Shown: positions 1-7,237, counted from the stretch's first letter. The stretch is 17,396 bases of DNA from JBHHWH01 sp046756405 (GCA_046756405.1 JBHHWH010000053.1:1-17396); one strand, 5' to 3'. The notes: a model not told the origin generated them from the letters alone. Translations and numbers: made by a program.

Positions 1-1022
1 CAGACCTCGTCGTCGACCGCGCAGGAGATCTCGACGCAGAGGACGGTCCTGTCCGGAGGGTCATCGCCATCGCGGTAGTTCTTGGGCTCGGAGATACGGG
101 TGAACGCCACGCTCTCTTCGGGGAAGTAGTGGGCGTCGAACTCGGTCCACTCCTCGGTGGGGACTACCAGGTACACCAGGACCATCGCCCGATAGTCGAG
201 GGTCTCGGCCGCCTGTCTGACCCCGACCGGAGGGTCGAGAAACCGAACCAGGACGGTGACGGGGATCGTCGAGAGGATCAGCTTGGCCGACAGCGAGGCC
301 CCCGCCGTCTCCAAAACGATGCCGGAATGCCCCCTGGAGATGGCGGTGACCGGCGAACCCAGTCTGACGTCCGCGCCCGCATCCCTGGCCGCTTCGGCGA
401 GTTTCCCGGCGATCTCCCCGAACCCGCCCCTGGGATAGAAGAACTCGTTACCGGCCCCGCTACGGGAGAGCGCCTTGCGGGCCAGCTTCCAGGGAGAGTC
501 GGCGGAGATGCGGCGCCGCGCCTGCTCTCCGGAGAGTTCGTCGGGTGCAACTCCCCAGATCTTCCGGGCATAAGGGAAGTAGAAGAGCTCGCCCATGGGC
601 CCACCGAGCCCGGTGGTGACGACGTCGGCGAACGTCGCGGAGCGGTTGGGGGTAGCAGCGGCCCGGGCCGCGCCGAAGCCGAGTCGGGCCACCGTCGACG
701 GACGGAGCCGGGTCAGCAGATCCGACGCCGAGATGGGAAAGGAAATCCAGGAATCGTCGAGGCGGATCCTCCCGTGGCGTCGCCGAACCTGGATGTCGTC
801 ACCGAGGATCGACCGCAAGTCGGCGACAATGTCGGGCTCGATCGACGGATGGAGACGGTGGCTCCCGTAGTCGACCGACATTCCGGCGATCTGAGTTCCG
901 GCCGTCAGACCACCGGGCGTCTCCTCACGCTCGAGGACAGTGACCGGGATGTCGCGTCGGGCGAGAAGCCAGGCGGCATAGAGGCCGGCCGGCCCGCCGC
1001 CGAGCACGACGACCCGGCTCAA
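1..1022 (-). CDS. FAD-dependent oxidoreductase (amine-oxidase / protoporphyrinogen-oxidase-like), partial
   Basis: Reading from a TTG at 1022, the protein opens with a dinucleotide-binding Rossmann fold: VVVLGGGPAGLYAAW (about residues 4-18), followed by a strand ending VTVLERE and the GGL turn that positions FAD. Further on, FYFPYARKIWG and YPRGGFGEIAGKL are typical of NAD(P)-binding/amine-oxidase flavoproteins of the UDP-galactopyranose mutase and protoporphyrinogen oxidase superfamily. About 340 codons are visible with no internal stop. The C-terminus lies beyond the left edge. The TTG overlaps the TGA of the preceding ATPase remnant as TTGA, and this kind of overlap recurs in the window, which supports the start. 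It is the only gene left of the tRNA fragment that looks intact. The family assignment is firm, but the substrate cannot be read from the sequence. Porphyrinogen, sugar-nucleotide and carotenoid-type substrates all remain possible. Confidence 0.85.
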   Translation of the reverse strand, partial: MSRVVVLGGGPAGLYAAWLLARRDIPVTVLEREETPGGLTAGTQIAGMSVDYGSHRLHPSIEPDIVADLRSILGDDIQVRRRHGRIRLDDSWISFPISASDLLTRLRPSTVARLGFGAARAAATPNRSATFADVVTTGLGGPMGELFYFPYARKIWGVAPDELSGEQARRRISADSPWKLARKALSRSGAGNEFFYPRGGFGEIAGKLAEAARDAGADVRLGSPVTAISRGHSGIVLETAGASLSAKLILSTIPVTVLVRFLDPPVGVRQAAETLDYRAMVLVYLVVPTEEWTEFDAHYFPEESVAFTRISEPKNYRDGDDPPDRTVLCVEISCAVDDEV

Positions 1023-1633
1023 TGAGTCGGTTCGTCGACCTTCGTCGGCGGATAGGCGACGGCGCTGGGTCCCCAGTCGGAGAGAGCGACGTGGTCACCC
1101 CGGGAGAAGGTCGGCGCGGCGATGGCCACGCGTTGTTGCTCACCGCCGGAGAGAGTGTCGGGCATGCGCTTTCCGAAGCCGGACAGGGCGACCATCTCCA
1201 GGGTCTCGGCGATGACGGCGTCCTTGTCGGGGAAGTCCTTGGGAAGGCCATAGGAGACGTTGGCGGCCACGTTGAGATGTGGGAACAGTGCCCAGTCCTG
1301 GAAGACCATGCCGATCTTGCGACGCTCCGGCGGGATAGAGGTATCCCGGTCGATGAGTGTCCTGTCGCCGAGGGAGATCGTGCCCGAGTCAGGGCGCTCC
1401 AAACCGGCGATCGTCCGCAGCAAGGTGGTCTTGCCGCAACCGCTGGGCCCGAGCAGGATCACCGAAGAGCTCTTTTCGACGGTGAGACCGATCTCCCGTA
1501 GGACTTGCTCGCCTTCGAAGCTCTTGGCGACACCCCGGACCACCAGTCGCCTGAAGGTGGTGGGTTTCACCGCACCAATGCTATCAACAGGTGCTCCAGA
1601 CCCAAACCGTACGGCGCTCCTGACAGCTCTCAC
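1019..1633 (-). pseudogene. Remnant of ABC transporter ATP-binding protein (Fe3+/thiamine-type importer), internally deleted
   Basis: The first 172 residues are a normal ABC ATPase: Walker A GPSGCGKTT (about 62-70), Q-loop FQDWALFPHL (about 111-120) and signature LSGGEQQRVAIA (161-172). The sequence then jumps directly to a 32-residue tail (GDHVALSDWGPSAVAY and onward) that resembles the end of a C-terminal TOBE domain. Walker B, the D-loop and the H-loop switch histidine are missing, so ATP hydrolysis should be impossible. Family members are usually about 350 residues, so roughly 150 are lost, with the reading frame kept; the junction is near 1117-1122. The GTG at 1633 is chosen because it overlaps the permease stop as GTGA. 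An alternative GTG at 1570 gives a more usual N-terminus. The Q-loop style resembles FbpC/AfuC-type importers. A misassembly could give the same picture. Confidence 0.8.
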
Positions 1634-2215
1634 GATTGCGGCTGTTCCTGTCTCGCCAGACGGGCTCCGATGGCTATGGCCGAGCCCCGCCGTCTTCGCT
1701 CCTGGCCTAGGTAGATGGCGATGGGCACCATGGCCGAGACGACGATGAGAAGGGCGGGAATGGCGGCTGCCGCCCACCGCGATTCGGAGGCGAGCTCCCA
1801 GACCCACACCGAGGGGGTCGTGAATCCAAAGGGGCGGATGAGGAGGACGACGGCTAGCTCCTTGAGCACGTCGATGGCGACGAGGACCGCTCAGGCGGCA
1901 GCGCCGGCCCCGGCCAGGGGGAGGTAGATCTGCTTAATCGCCCCGGCAGGGGTGGCGCCGAGGGTATGGGCCGCGTCGACCGTGGACGGGGTGATCTTCT
2001 CCATGCTGGCGTCGACCGAGCCGTATCCCAGGGCCATGAAGCGAACGATGTAGGCGTAGACCAGCCCGGTGAGGGAGAGCAGCACGAGACCCGCCGGATT
2101 GGACCCGGCGGCTCCGCTCACCGAGCTGATCACGACCAGGACACCGATCGCCACGACAGGCCCGGGCACCGCATACCCGACGGTCACCAGGTGGGCCATC
2201 CGCTTCACCAGCGGT
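1630..2215 (-). pseudogene. Remnant of ABC transporter permease (FbpB-like), 5'-truncated and with an in-frame stop
   Basis: The readable protein is the second transmembrane half of a binding-protein-dependent permease. It has a hydrophobic opening (VGYAVPGPVVAIGVLVVISS) and then the cytoplasmic EAA loop, DAAHTLGATPAGAIKQIYLP, which docks on the ATPase. A TGA at 1891-1893 then interrupts the frame. Reading continues in the same frame as AVLVAIDVLKELAVVLLIRP and ends at a TGA at 1630. In FbpB-type permeases the position of the stop is usually glycine, so a GGA-to-TGA change would explain it. FbpB-type proteins have about 500 residues; only about 195 are recognisable here, and similarity fades at about 2215. 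TGA is used as a normal stop elsewhere in this window, so recoding is unlikely. The ATPase remnant follows with a GTGA overlap, as expected for an old importer operon. Confidence 0.8.
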
Positions 2216-2433
2216 GAGCCGCTGATCCGGGCACTTCTACCGGAACACGTTGCCTGTTCCACGGCCGACGATCCTGGGAGGGCTTGACTAACTTCGGCTG
2301 CAACCCAATTGCAACCCAACGCCACGTAATCGGGCACCACGGCCTGGTACGGGGTGAACAGCCACCGGATGAGAATGCCTGCATAGACCGCCTTTTCACT
2401 ACATTCCGGTACTGCTCAATACGGGCGTGATCG
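2216..2433. other. Unassigned stretch between the permease remnant and the tRNA-Leu fragment
   Basis: I cannot assign a gene here. The permease reading frame runs on upstream on the minus strand with no recognisable family, to a TGA near 2410-2420. It includes ILIRWLFTPYQAVVPDYVAL, which could be translated noise. The stretch holds a tandem 11-bp repeat (2299-2320) and looks less GC-rich than its surroundings. Its position, directly beside a displaced tRNA 3' end, suggests the end of an integrated element, but no integrase gene is visible. Confidence 0.4.
2299..2320. repeat. Tandem 11-bp direct repeat, TGCAACCCAA(T/C)
   Basis: Two adjacent copies, TGCAACCCAAT (2299-2309) and TGCAACCCAAC (2310-2320), differ only in the last base. 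They lie about 115 bp from the tRNA-Leu 3' fragment. Short direct repeats at such a distance from a tRNA-derived core are typical of arm-type sites bound by tyrosine integrases, which would fit an attachment site. That role is inferred only; chance duplication is possible. Confidence 0.5.
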
Positions 2434-2435
2434 GA

Positions 2436-2487
2436 TTCAGGTCCCTGTGGGAGAAATCCCGTGGAGGTTCGAGTCCTCTCGTCCGCA
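2436..2487 (+). tRNA. 3' fragment of tRNA-Leu(CAG), lacking the 5' half; probable attachment-site scar
   Basis: From the anticodon loop TTCAGGT (anticodon CAG) the sequence follows a class II leucine tRNA: a long variable arm with stem GGGA-GAAA-TCCC, a T arm with loop TTCGAGT, the acceptor strand CGTCCGC and discriminator A at 2487. The upstream bases do not supply the partner anticodon strand (CAGGG expected, TCGGA present), nor a D arm, nor the 5' acceptor strand GCGGACG, so no complete tRNA can fold. A tRNA 3' half split from its 5' half near the anticodon is the usual footprint of integration by a tyrosine recombinase. In that case the rdgB side is ancestral chromosome and the element lies to the left. 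It ends 1 bp from the convergent rdgB stop codon. Confidence 0.8.
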
Positions 2488-2488
2488 C

Positions 2489-3064
2489 TCAGAGACCGAG
2501 GGCCTCCATCAGCGCCCGGACCGCCCTCGCCCGATGGGAGAGCGTGTTCTTCTCTTCAGGCCCCATCTCCGCCAGGGTCCGCCCTTCCACCTCGAAGACT
2601 GGGTCATAACCGAAACCCTCACTTCCCCGGGGTTCGAAGGTGATAACCCCCTCCAGCACCCCTTCGGCCACTACTTCCTCTCCGGAGGGGAACACCAGAG
2701 CGACCACGGTGCGAAACCTCGCCCTGCGGTCCTCTACCCCCTCCATAACCTCCAGCAGCCGGGCCACATTGTCGGCGTAGGTGGCGTCGGGACCGGCGAA
2801 CCGGGCGGTGTGCACTCCAGGCTCACCTCCCAAGGCCGCGACCTCCAGCCCGGTGTCATCTCCCAGCACCGGAAGCCCGGTAGCCTCCGTGACCACCCGC
2901 CCCTTCAACAGGGCGTTCTCCTCCAGGGTCTCCCCCGTCTCCTCAACATCGGGCCAGTCAAGACCCCTGACGATCTCGTCCACCATGCCCGTCGGACTGA
3001 GCAGCTCCTCGATCTCCCTCACCTTGTCCGGGTTCTTCGAAGCCACCACCAGGCGGGGAATCAA
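2489..3064 (-). CDS. rdgB: XTP/dITP pyrophosphatase (RdgB/HAM1 family)
   Basis: This house-cleaning enzyme hydrolyses deaminated purine nucleotides (XTP, dITP, ITP) to monophosphates so that they are not built into DNA or RNA. The 191-residue product has the family landmarks in order: LVVASKNPDKVREI at the N-terminus, DDTGLEVAALGGEPGVHTAR (69-88) containing the catalytic and metal-binding acidic residues, GSEGFGYDPVF (147-157), and a C-terminal KNTLSHRARA (172-181). Length is normal. The TTG start at 3064 is chosen because it puts the conserved SKN motif at residue 9 and overlaps the rph stop as TTGA. The gene is last in its run and ends beside the tRNA-Leu fragment. Confidence 0.95.
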   Translation of the reverse strand: MIPRLVVASKNPDKVREIEELLSPTGMVDEIVRGLDWPDVEETGETLEENALLKGRVVTEATGLPVLGDDTGLEVAALGGEPGVHTARFAGPDATYADNVARLLEVMEGVEDRRARFRTVVALVFPSGEEVVAEGVLEGVITFEPRGSEGFGYDPVFEVEGRTLAEMGPEEKNTLSHRARAVRALMEALGL

Positions 3065-3762
3065 TCCGCCACCGCCCGCCGCTGGAGATCGAACAGCTCC
3101 GCCATCCCCTTCTCCGCAAGGTCGAGGAGCTGGTCGAGTTGGGCTCGGCTGAAGGCCTCCCCCTCGGCGGTCCCTTGGACGTCCACCAGAAGACCCTGAC
3201 CGCTCATCACCACGTTCATGTCCACGTCGGCGTTGACGTCGAGCTCGTAGTTCAGATCCAGCACCGCCTCGCCGTTCACCAGGCCCACCGACACCGCCGC
3301 TACTTCGTCCTTGATTGGGTTCGCATCCAGGACGCCACGGGAGACCGCGTCCTCCAGCGCTTGATGCAGAGCCACCCAACCACCGGTGATCGCCGCGGTT
3401 CGGGTGCCACCGTCGGCGTCGATCACGTCGCAGTCGACCCGCACCATCCTCTCCCCCAGGGCTTCCAGGTCCACCCCAGATCTGAGGGCCCGGCCTATCA
3501 GCCGGGAGATCTCCTTCGCCCGGCCGCCGCTGATGTGATCCCGGGGAACCCGCTCCGGTGACGACCCGGGGAGCATGGCGTACTCGGCTGTCACCCATCC
3601 CTTTCCGGAACCCTGCATCCAGCGGGGCACCTTCTCATCCACCGATGCGGTGCAGAGCACCCTGGTGTGACCCATGGAGATCAGCACCGACCCCGGCGTG
3701 GCCAGGGTGAAGCCGAGTTCGAGGCTGACGGGCCGAAGCTGGTCACGGGGGCGGTCGGTCAT
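3061..3762 (-). CDS. rph: Ribonuclease PH
   Basis: RNase PH is a phosphorolytic 3'-to-5' exoribonuclease that trims tRNA precursors and releases nucleoside diphosphates. The 233-residue protein aligns along its length with known RNase PH: RPVSLELGF near the start, GSVLISMGHTRVLCTASVDE (24-43), GWVTAEYAMLPGS, CDVIDADGGTRTAAITG (111-127) with the phosphate-binding arginine, and TDMNVVM-like DMNVVMSGQG followed by VQGTAEGEAFS near the C-terminus. It starts with ATG at 3762, 19 bp after the phosphodiesterase stop. A purine-rich TGAAGGG lies somewhat far upstream. It overlaps rdgB by 4 bases, and rph-rdgB pairing is common in actinobacteria. Confidence 0.96.
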   Translation of the reverse strand: MTDRPRDQLRPVSLELGFTLATPGSVLISMGHTRVLCTASVDEKVPRWMQGSGKGWVTAEYAMLPGSSPERVPRDHISGGRAKEISRLIGRALRSGVDLEALGERMVRVDCDVIDADGGTRTAAITGGWVALHQALEDAVSRGVLDANPIKDEVAAVSVGLVNGEAVLDLNYELDVNADVDMNVVMSGQGLLVDVQGTAEGEAFSRAQLDQLLDLAEKGMAELFDLQRRAVAD

Positions 3763-3781
3763 AGGCTGCAACGCTAACCCT

Positions 3782-4525
3782 TCAGACGTCGAAGGCCGTA
3801 CCAGGCACCGCCAGCGCCACCGGACGATCGAAGGCCACCTCCGCCTCATGTACCGACCGGGCCGGATCGAAGTATGGGGGAATGTGGGTGAGCACCAGCC
3901 TTCCCGCTCCCACCTCCCGAGCGATCGCACCGGCTTCGGTGGCGGTGAGATGCTGAAGGAAGTCCGAGTCCTGCCGCTGGCCTTGAAGCGAAGCCTCCGA
4001 TAACAGGACGTCCACTCCCCTGGCCTCCTCCCTCCACGACCCTCCCGGACCGGTGTCGGCGGTGTAGAAGAGACTGCGGTTGCTGGCCTCCCAACGAGAT
4101 CCCAACGTGGGCACTGGATGATCCATCTCGCAGAAAGTGACCTCCATCGCCCCGAAACGAAGCTTGTCACCCGTCCAGATCGACCGGAACTCGAAGGTCT
4201 GATACAGCTCCGAACCGGGGCCCTTGTCAAGGAACAGGGCGATCTTGTCCAACAGCTCCTCGGGCGCATACAGGGGAACACCCCGGCGGGGTTCGGGTCG
4301 GTAGGTCCAGGCGTGGAAGGCCGCAAAGACGTCGGAACAATGGTCGGGGTGCTGATGAGAAAGGACCACCGCGTCCACCAGGTCGGGATCCACGGGCAGA
4401 GCCATGAAGGTTCCCGGACCGGCGTCACACCACACCCGTACGCCGTCCTGTTCGAAGAGGTACCCGGCTGCGGGACGGCCCGGGGTGGGGAACGTCCCCG
4501 ACGATCCGATCACGTGCACTCTCAC
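3782..4525 (-). CDS. MBL-fold metallohydrolase, Rv1339-like (probable cyclic-nucleotide phosphodiesterase)
   Basis: A 247-residue metallo-beta-lactamase-fold enzyme with the full metal-binding set: SHQHPDH (H57, H59, D61, H62), H136 in EMDHP, D157 in YTADTG and H214 in LTHIPP. The segments GVDVLLSEASL and LTATEAGAIA closely resemble Mycobacterium tuberculosis Rv1339, reported as an atypical class II cAMP phosphodiesterase. The rph-rdgB neighbourhood is shared too (from memory: murI, Rv1339, rphA, rdgB). murI is not seen here; pdxH takes the upstream place. RNase Z is the main alternative within the superfamily, but the context and the AEVAFDRPV tail favour Rv1339. The GTG start at 4525 overlaps the pdxH stop (GTGA), and AAAGG sits about 8 nt before it. 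Confidence 0.87.
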   Translation of the reverse strand: MRVHVIGSSGTFPTPGRPAAGYLFEQDGVRVWCDAGPGTFMALPVDPDLVDAVVLSHQHPDHCSDVFAAFHAWTYRPEPRRGVPLYAPEELLDKIALFLDKGPGSELYQTFEFRSIWTGDKLRFGAMEVTFCEMDHPVPTLGSRWEASNRSLFYTADTGPGGSWREEARGVDVLLSEASLQGQRQDSDFLQHLTATEAGAIAREVGAGRLVLTHIPPYFDPARSVHEAEVAFDRPVALAVPGTAFDV

Positions 4526-5163
4526 GGCGCCAGCCTTTCTTTGATCCAGCGGTCGCCGTCCCGGCGGTAGCGAATCCGGTCGTGGAAACGATTGGGTTGA
4601 CCTTGCCAGAACTCCACCACGTCGGGTATGAGCCGCCAGCCTCCCCAAAACTCAGGCCGGGGGATTTCGCCGTCTCCGTAAGTCTCGGCCACCTCTGCAT
4701 AGCGAGCGTCGAGTTCTTCTCTGGAGGAGACCACTTCGCTCTGGGGCGAGGCGTGGGCGCCGATCTGGGCGCCCCGGGGCCGGCCGGCGAAGTAGGTGTC
4801 GGCCTCCTCCTCGGAGACCAGGTCGACCTTGCCCTCGAACCGCACCTGACGGTGGAGCGGAACCCAAACGAAAGCGGCGGCGGCGCGAGGGTTGGCCTTG
4901 AGCTCGCGACTCTTGCGACTGTTGAGGTTGGTGTAGAAGACGATTCCCTCCTGGGACAGCTCCTTCATCAGCACTGCCCGGCAAGAAGGGACTCCATCAG
5001 GGGTGGCCGTGGCGAGGACGAAGGTGTTGGGCTCGTCCAGGTCGGCCTCCAAAACCCCGGAAAACCACGACTCGAACTCGGTGAACGGGTCGTCGGCCAT
5101 GGCCTCCTCATCGAGACCAGCCTCCTCGTATTCCTGTCGCAGCCTGGCAGCCGTCGAATTCAC
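4522..5163 (-). CDS. pdxH: Pyridoxamine/pyridoxine 5'-phosphate oxidase
   Basis: This FMN enzyme oxidises pyridoxine or pyridoxamine 5'-phosphate to pyridoxal 5'-phosphate, the last step of vitamin B6 synthesis and salvage. The 213-residue length is close to that of the E. coli enzyme. Motifs are CRAVLMKEL (61-69), FYTNLNSRKSRELKANPRAA (76-95; FMN phosphate binding), QVRFEGKV, and the C-terminal signature RPEFWGGWRLIPDVVEFWQG (169-188) followed by RFHDRIRYRR. The GTG at 5163 gives a normal N-terminal extension; an internal ATG (residue 22) is less likely. I see no strong ribosome-binding site. It follows the acyl-CoA dehydrogenase stop by 29 bp and overlaps the phosphodiesterase start. PLP supply has no obvious link to its neighbours beyond co-transcription. 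Confidence 0.95.
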   Translation of the reverse strand: MNSTAARLRQEYEEAGLDEEAMADDPFTEFESWFSGVLEADLDEPNTFVLATATPDGVPSCRAVLMKELSQEGIVFYTNLNSRKSRELKANPRAAAAFVWVPLHRQVRFEGKVDLVSEEEADTYFAGRPRGAQIGAHASPQSEVVSSREELDARYAEVAETYGDGEIPRPEFWGGWRLIPDVVEFWQGQPNRFHDRIRYRRDGDRWIKERLAP

Positions 5164-5192
5164 CCGGGGGACGTTACCGGCTGCTGTTGCGG

Positions 5193-6335
5193 CTAGAGGC
5201 GCTTGGCCACCTCTTCCAGCATCACCTCGGTGGCGCCACCACCGATGGAGCTGATCCTCACGTCCCGGTACATCCGCTCGATGGGAGTCTCCGCAACGTA
5301 CCCCATGCCACCGTGGAACTGGACACAGTCGTATACCACCCGATTGATCAGCTCCCCCAGGTAGGCCTTCAGCTCGGAGACCTGCCGGACCGAGTCGGCT
5401 CCCTGGTCGGTAAGCCAGGCAGCGTGGTAGGCCAGCTCCCGGGCAGCGTCCACCTCCGCCTGACGCATCGCCAGACGCTGACGTATCGCCTGCTTCTCCC
5501 AAAGGGGGGCTCCGAAGGCATAGCGGTTTTTCACATACTCGACAGCCAGCTCGATGGCCTTTTGTGCCTCTCCCAAGCCCTGGCCGGCGACGGCGAGCCG
5601 TTCGTTCTGGAAGTTCTCCATGATGTGGTAGAAGCCGCGGTTCTCCTCGCCGATCAGGTGGTCCTCGGGCACCCACACGTCGTCGAGGACCAACTCAGCG
5701 GTGTTGGAGCAGTGCCAGCCCATCTTGTCCAGGGCCCGACTCTGAGAAAAGCCCGGCGTTCCTTTCCCCACCAGGAACAGCGAAATCCCCCTCGATCCCT
5801 TCACGTCCGGGTTGGTCTTGGCGGCGATGAACACCGCGTCGGCGATCCCCCCGTTGGTGATGAACATCTTGGTCCCGTTGAGCCTCCATCCGTCACCATC
5901 CCGGCGGGCGGTGGTTCGGATCGCCGCCACGTCTGATCCGGCGTCGGGTTCGGTAACTCCAATGGCGGTGAGAATCTCGCCCGTGGCCATCTTGGCCAGC
6001 CATCGGTCTTTCTGGCTTTTGCTGCCGAACCGGGTCAGGTAGGGGGTGGCCAGGTCGGTGTGGACCAGGACGGTGATAGCGAAGCCTCCGGCGGTGCAGC
6101 GTCCCAGCTCTTCACCAAAGGCCACAGAAGCGACATGTCCCAGCCCTAGGCCGCCGTACTCCTCGGGGATGCGCAGCGAGAAGAAGCCCAGCTTCCCCAT
6201 CTCGTCGAGCACCTCCCGGGGAACGGCCCGCTCCTCCTCCCACTGCTCGACGTTGGGCACGATCTCCCGTTCGACGTACTCCCGTACCTGGAGACGAATG
6301 GCTTCTAGATCATCGTCGATGTAGATGGATTTCAC
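5193..6335 (-). CDS. Acyl-CoA dehydrogenase (isovaleryl-CoA / long-chain type active site)
   Basis: An FAD enzyme of 380 residues, normal for the family, introducing an alpha-beta double bond into acyl-CoA. It shows IPEEYGGLGLGHV (56-68), AIGVTEPDAGSDVAAI (124-139; FAD and substrate loop), KMFITNGGIADAVFIAAKT (156-173) and DCVQFHGGMGYVAETPIERM (336-355). The residue that serves as catalytic base in short- and medium-chain enzymes (Glu in YEGT) is glycine here (G366 in SIGGGATE). A glutamate at 245, in NFQNERLAVA, matches the base of isovaleryl-CoA and long-chain enzymes. With HMG-CoA lyase directly upstream, leucine or branched acyl-CoA degradation is plausible, but the substrate is unproven. 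The GTG start at 6335 has a strong GGAGGAG 5 nt away and overlaps the lyase stop as GTGA. Confidence 0.93.
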   Translation of the reverse strand: MKSIYIDDDLEAIRLQVREYVEREIVPNVEQWEEERAVPREVLDEMGKLGFFSLRIPEEYGGLGLGHVASVAFGEELGRCTAGGFAITVLVHTDLATPYLTRFGSKSQKDRWLAKMATGEILTAIGVTEPDAGSDVAAIRTTARRDGDGWRLNGTKMFITNGGIADAVFIAAKTNPDVKGSRGISLFLVGKGTPGFSQSRALDKMGWHCSNTAELVLDDVWVPEDHLIGEENRGFYHIMENFQNERLAVAGQGLGEAQKAIELAVEYVKNRYAFGAPLWEKQAIRQRLAMRQAEVDAARELAYHAAWLTDQGADSVRQVSELKAYLGELINRVVYDCVQFHGGMGYVAETPIERMYRDVRISSIGGGATEVMLEEVAKRL

Positions 6336-7237
6336 TCCGGCTCCTCCGCGGCGAGTAGGGCCCTTCCAGCCTTGCTGTTGTAGACGAGTTCGTGCTCTGT
6401 GCAAAACCGGTGGGCTATTCGAGCAACTCTACGAGCGTCGACGCCGTGTTCGATCCCGAGCCCGTCGAGCAGCCAGACCAGGTCCTCGGTGGCCACGTTC
6501 CCGGCGGCCCCCGGGGCGTAGGGGCAGCCGCCCAGGCCCCCGGCGGAGGCGTCCATCTTGCTGATCCCCCGCTCCATGGCCACCACCGTGTTGGCGACCG
6601 CCTGGCCGTAGGTGTCGTGGAAGTGGACCCCGACCCGTCCCGCCGGGACCAGTTCCAGGACCTCGTCGAGGAGTTGTTCGACGTGGGCCGGGGTGGCCTT
6701 GCCGATGGTCTCGCCCAAAAAGACTGTGTGGACGCCCCACTCGATCAGCGTCTCCGCCAGGTGGGCCACCCAGTCGGGGTCTTGTGGGCCTTCGTAGGGA
6801 CAGTGGGTAGCGGTGGAGATGTAGGCCCGGAAAGTCAGGTTCTCCGGGGATTCGAAGAGGATGCGGCGGATGCGATGCATGGACTCGTCCACAGTGGCAT
6901 TGATGTTGCGCTGGTTGAAGGTGTCCGAGGCAGCGGTGAGCACCGCCAAATGGTCGAGACCTGCCGCTACAGCAAGCTCCAGGCCCTTCATGTTGGGGAC
7001 CAAGCCGATCAGGGTGACATCTTCGGCGGTGACCGCCTCGACCACCTCGGCGGCGTCGGCCATCTGGGGAACCCATTTGGGGCTGACGAAGGAGACGGCG
7101 TCGAACTGGGTAAGGCCGGCCGTGGCAAGGGCGTCGATCAGGCCGGCTTTAGCCTCGGTGGGTAGGAACACCCCCAGGGACTGGAGGCCGTCTCGGGAGG
7201 ACGACTCGGTGATGGTGACCCGTTCCGGCAGACTCAC
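6332..7237 (-). CDS. Hydroxymethylglutaryl-CoA lyase
   Basis: This DRE-TIM metallolyase cleaves HMG-CoA to acetoacetate and acetyl-CoA, the last step of leucine breakdown. The 301-residue protein carries RDGLQ (R15, D16; catalytic arginine and metal-binding aspartate), HFHDTYG (H205 and H207; metal ligands) and the lyase signature GGLGGCPYAPGAAGNVATED (233-252) with catalytic C238 and metal ligand N247. The GGCPYAPGAAGN loop distinguishes it from isopropylmalate and homocitrate synthases. The GTG start at 7237 gives the expected short N-terminus; there is no clear ribosome-binding site. It is the first gene of the minus-strand run to rdgB. Only 38 bp separate it from the divergent small ORF, so its promoter must lie in that short gap or inside that ORF. 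Confidence 0.95.
   Translation of the reverse strand: MSLPERVTITESSSRDGLQSLGVFLPTEAKAGLIDALATAGLTQFDAVSFVSPKWVPQMADAAEVVEAVTAEDVTLIGLVPNMKGLELAVAAGLDHLAVLTAASDTFNQRNINATVDESMHRIRRILFESPENLTFRAYISTATHCPYEGPQDPDWVAHLAETLIEWGVHTVFLGETIGKATPAHVEQLLDEVLELVPAGRVGVHFHDTYGQAVANTVVAMERGISKMDASAGGLGGCPYAPGAAGNVATEDLVWLLDGLGIEHGVDARRVARIAHRFCTEHELVYNSKAGRALLAAEEPE
6341..6347 (-). promoter_or_regulatory. Strong Shine-Dalgarno (GGAGGAG) for the acyl-CoA dehydrogenase
   Basis: GGAGGAG lies 5 nt before the GTG at 6335, inside the last codons of the HMG-CoA lyase gene. It fixes the start of the dehydrogenase at the overlapping GTGA. It is the clearest ribosome-binding site in the window; most other genes here have weak ones. 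Confidence 0.8.

Noticed and set aside
129..1025. A 298-codon plus-strand frame.
   Set aside because: It is antisense to the flavoprotein, whose minus-strand frame shows a clear Rossmann FAD motif and typical codon use.
1891..1893. TGA in the permease read as a recoded tryptophan or selenocysteine codon.
   Set aside because: TGA ends many normal genes in the window, the expected residue is glycine, and the permease is also 5'-truncated, so decay explains it better.
2436..2487. A complete tRNA-Leu gene.
   Set aside because: No 5' acceptor strand, D arm or matching anticodon strand is found in the preceding bases.
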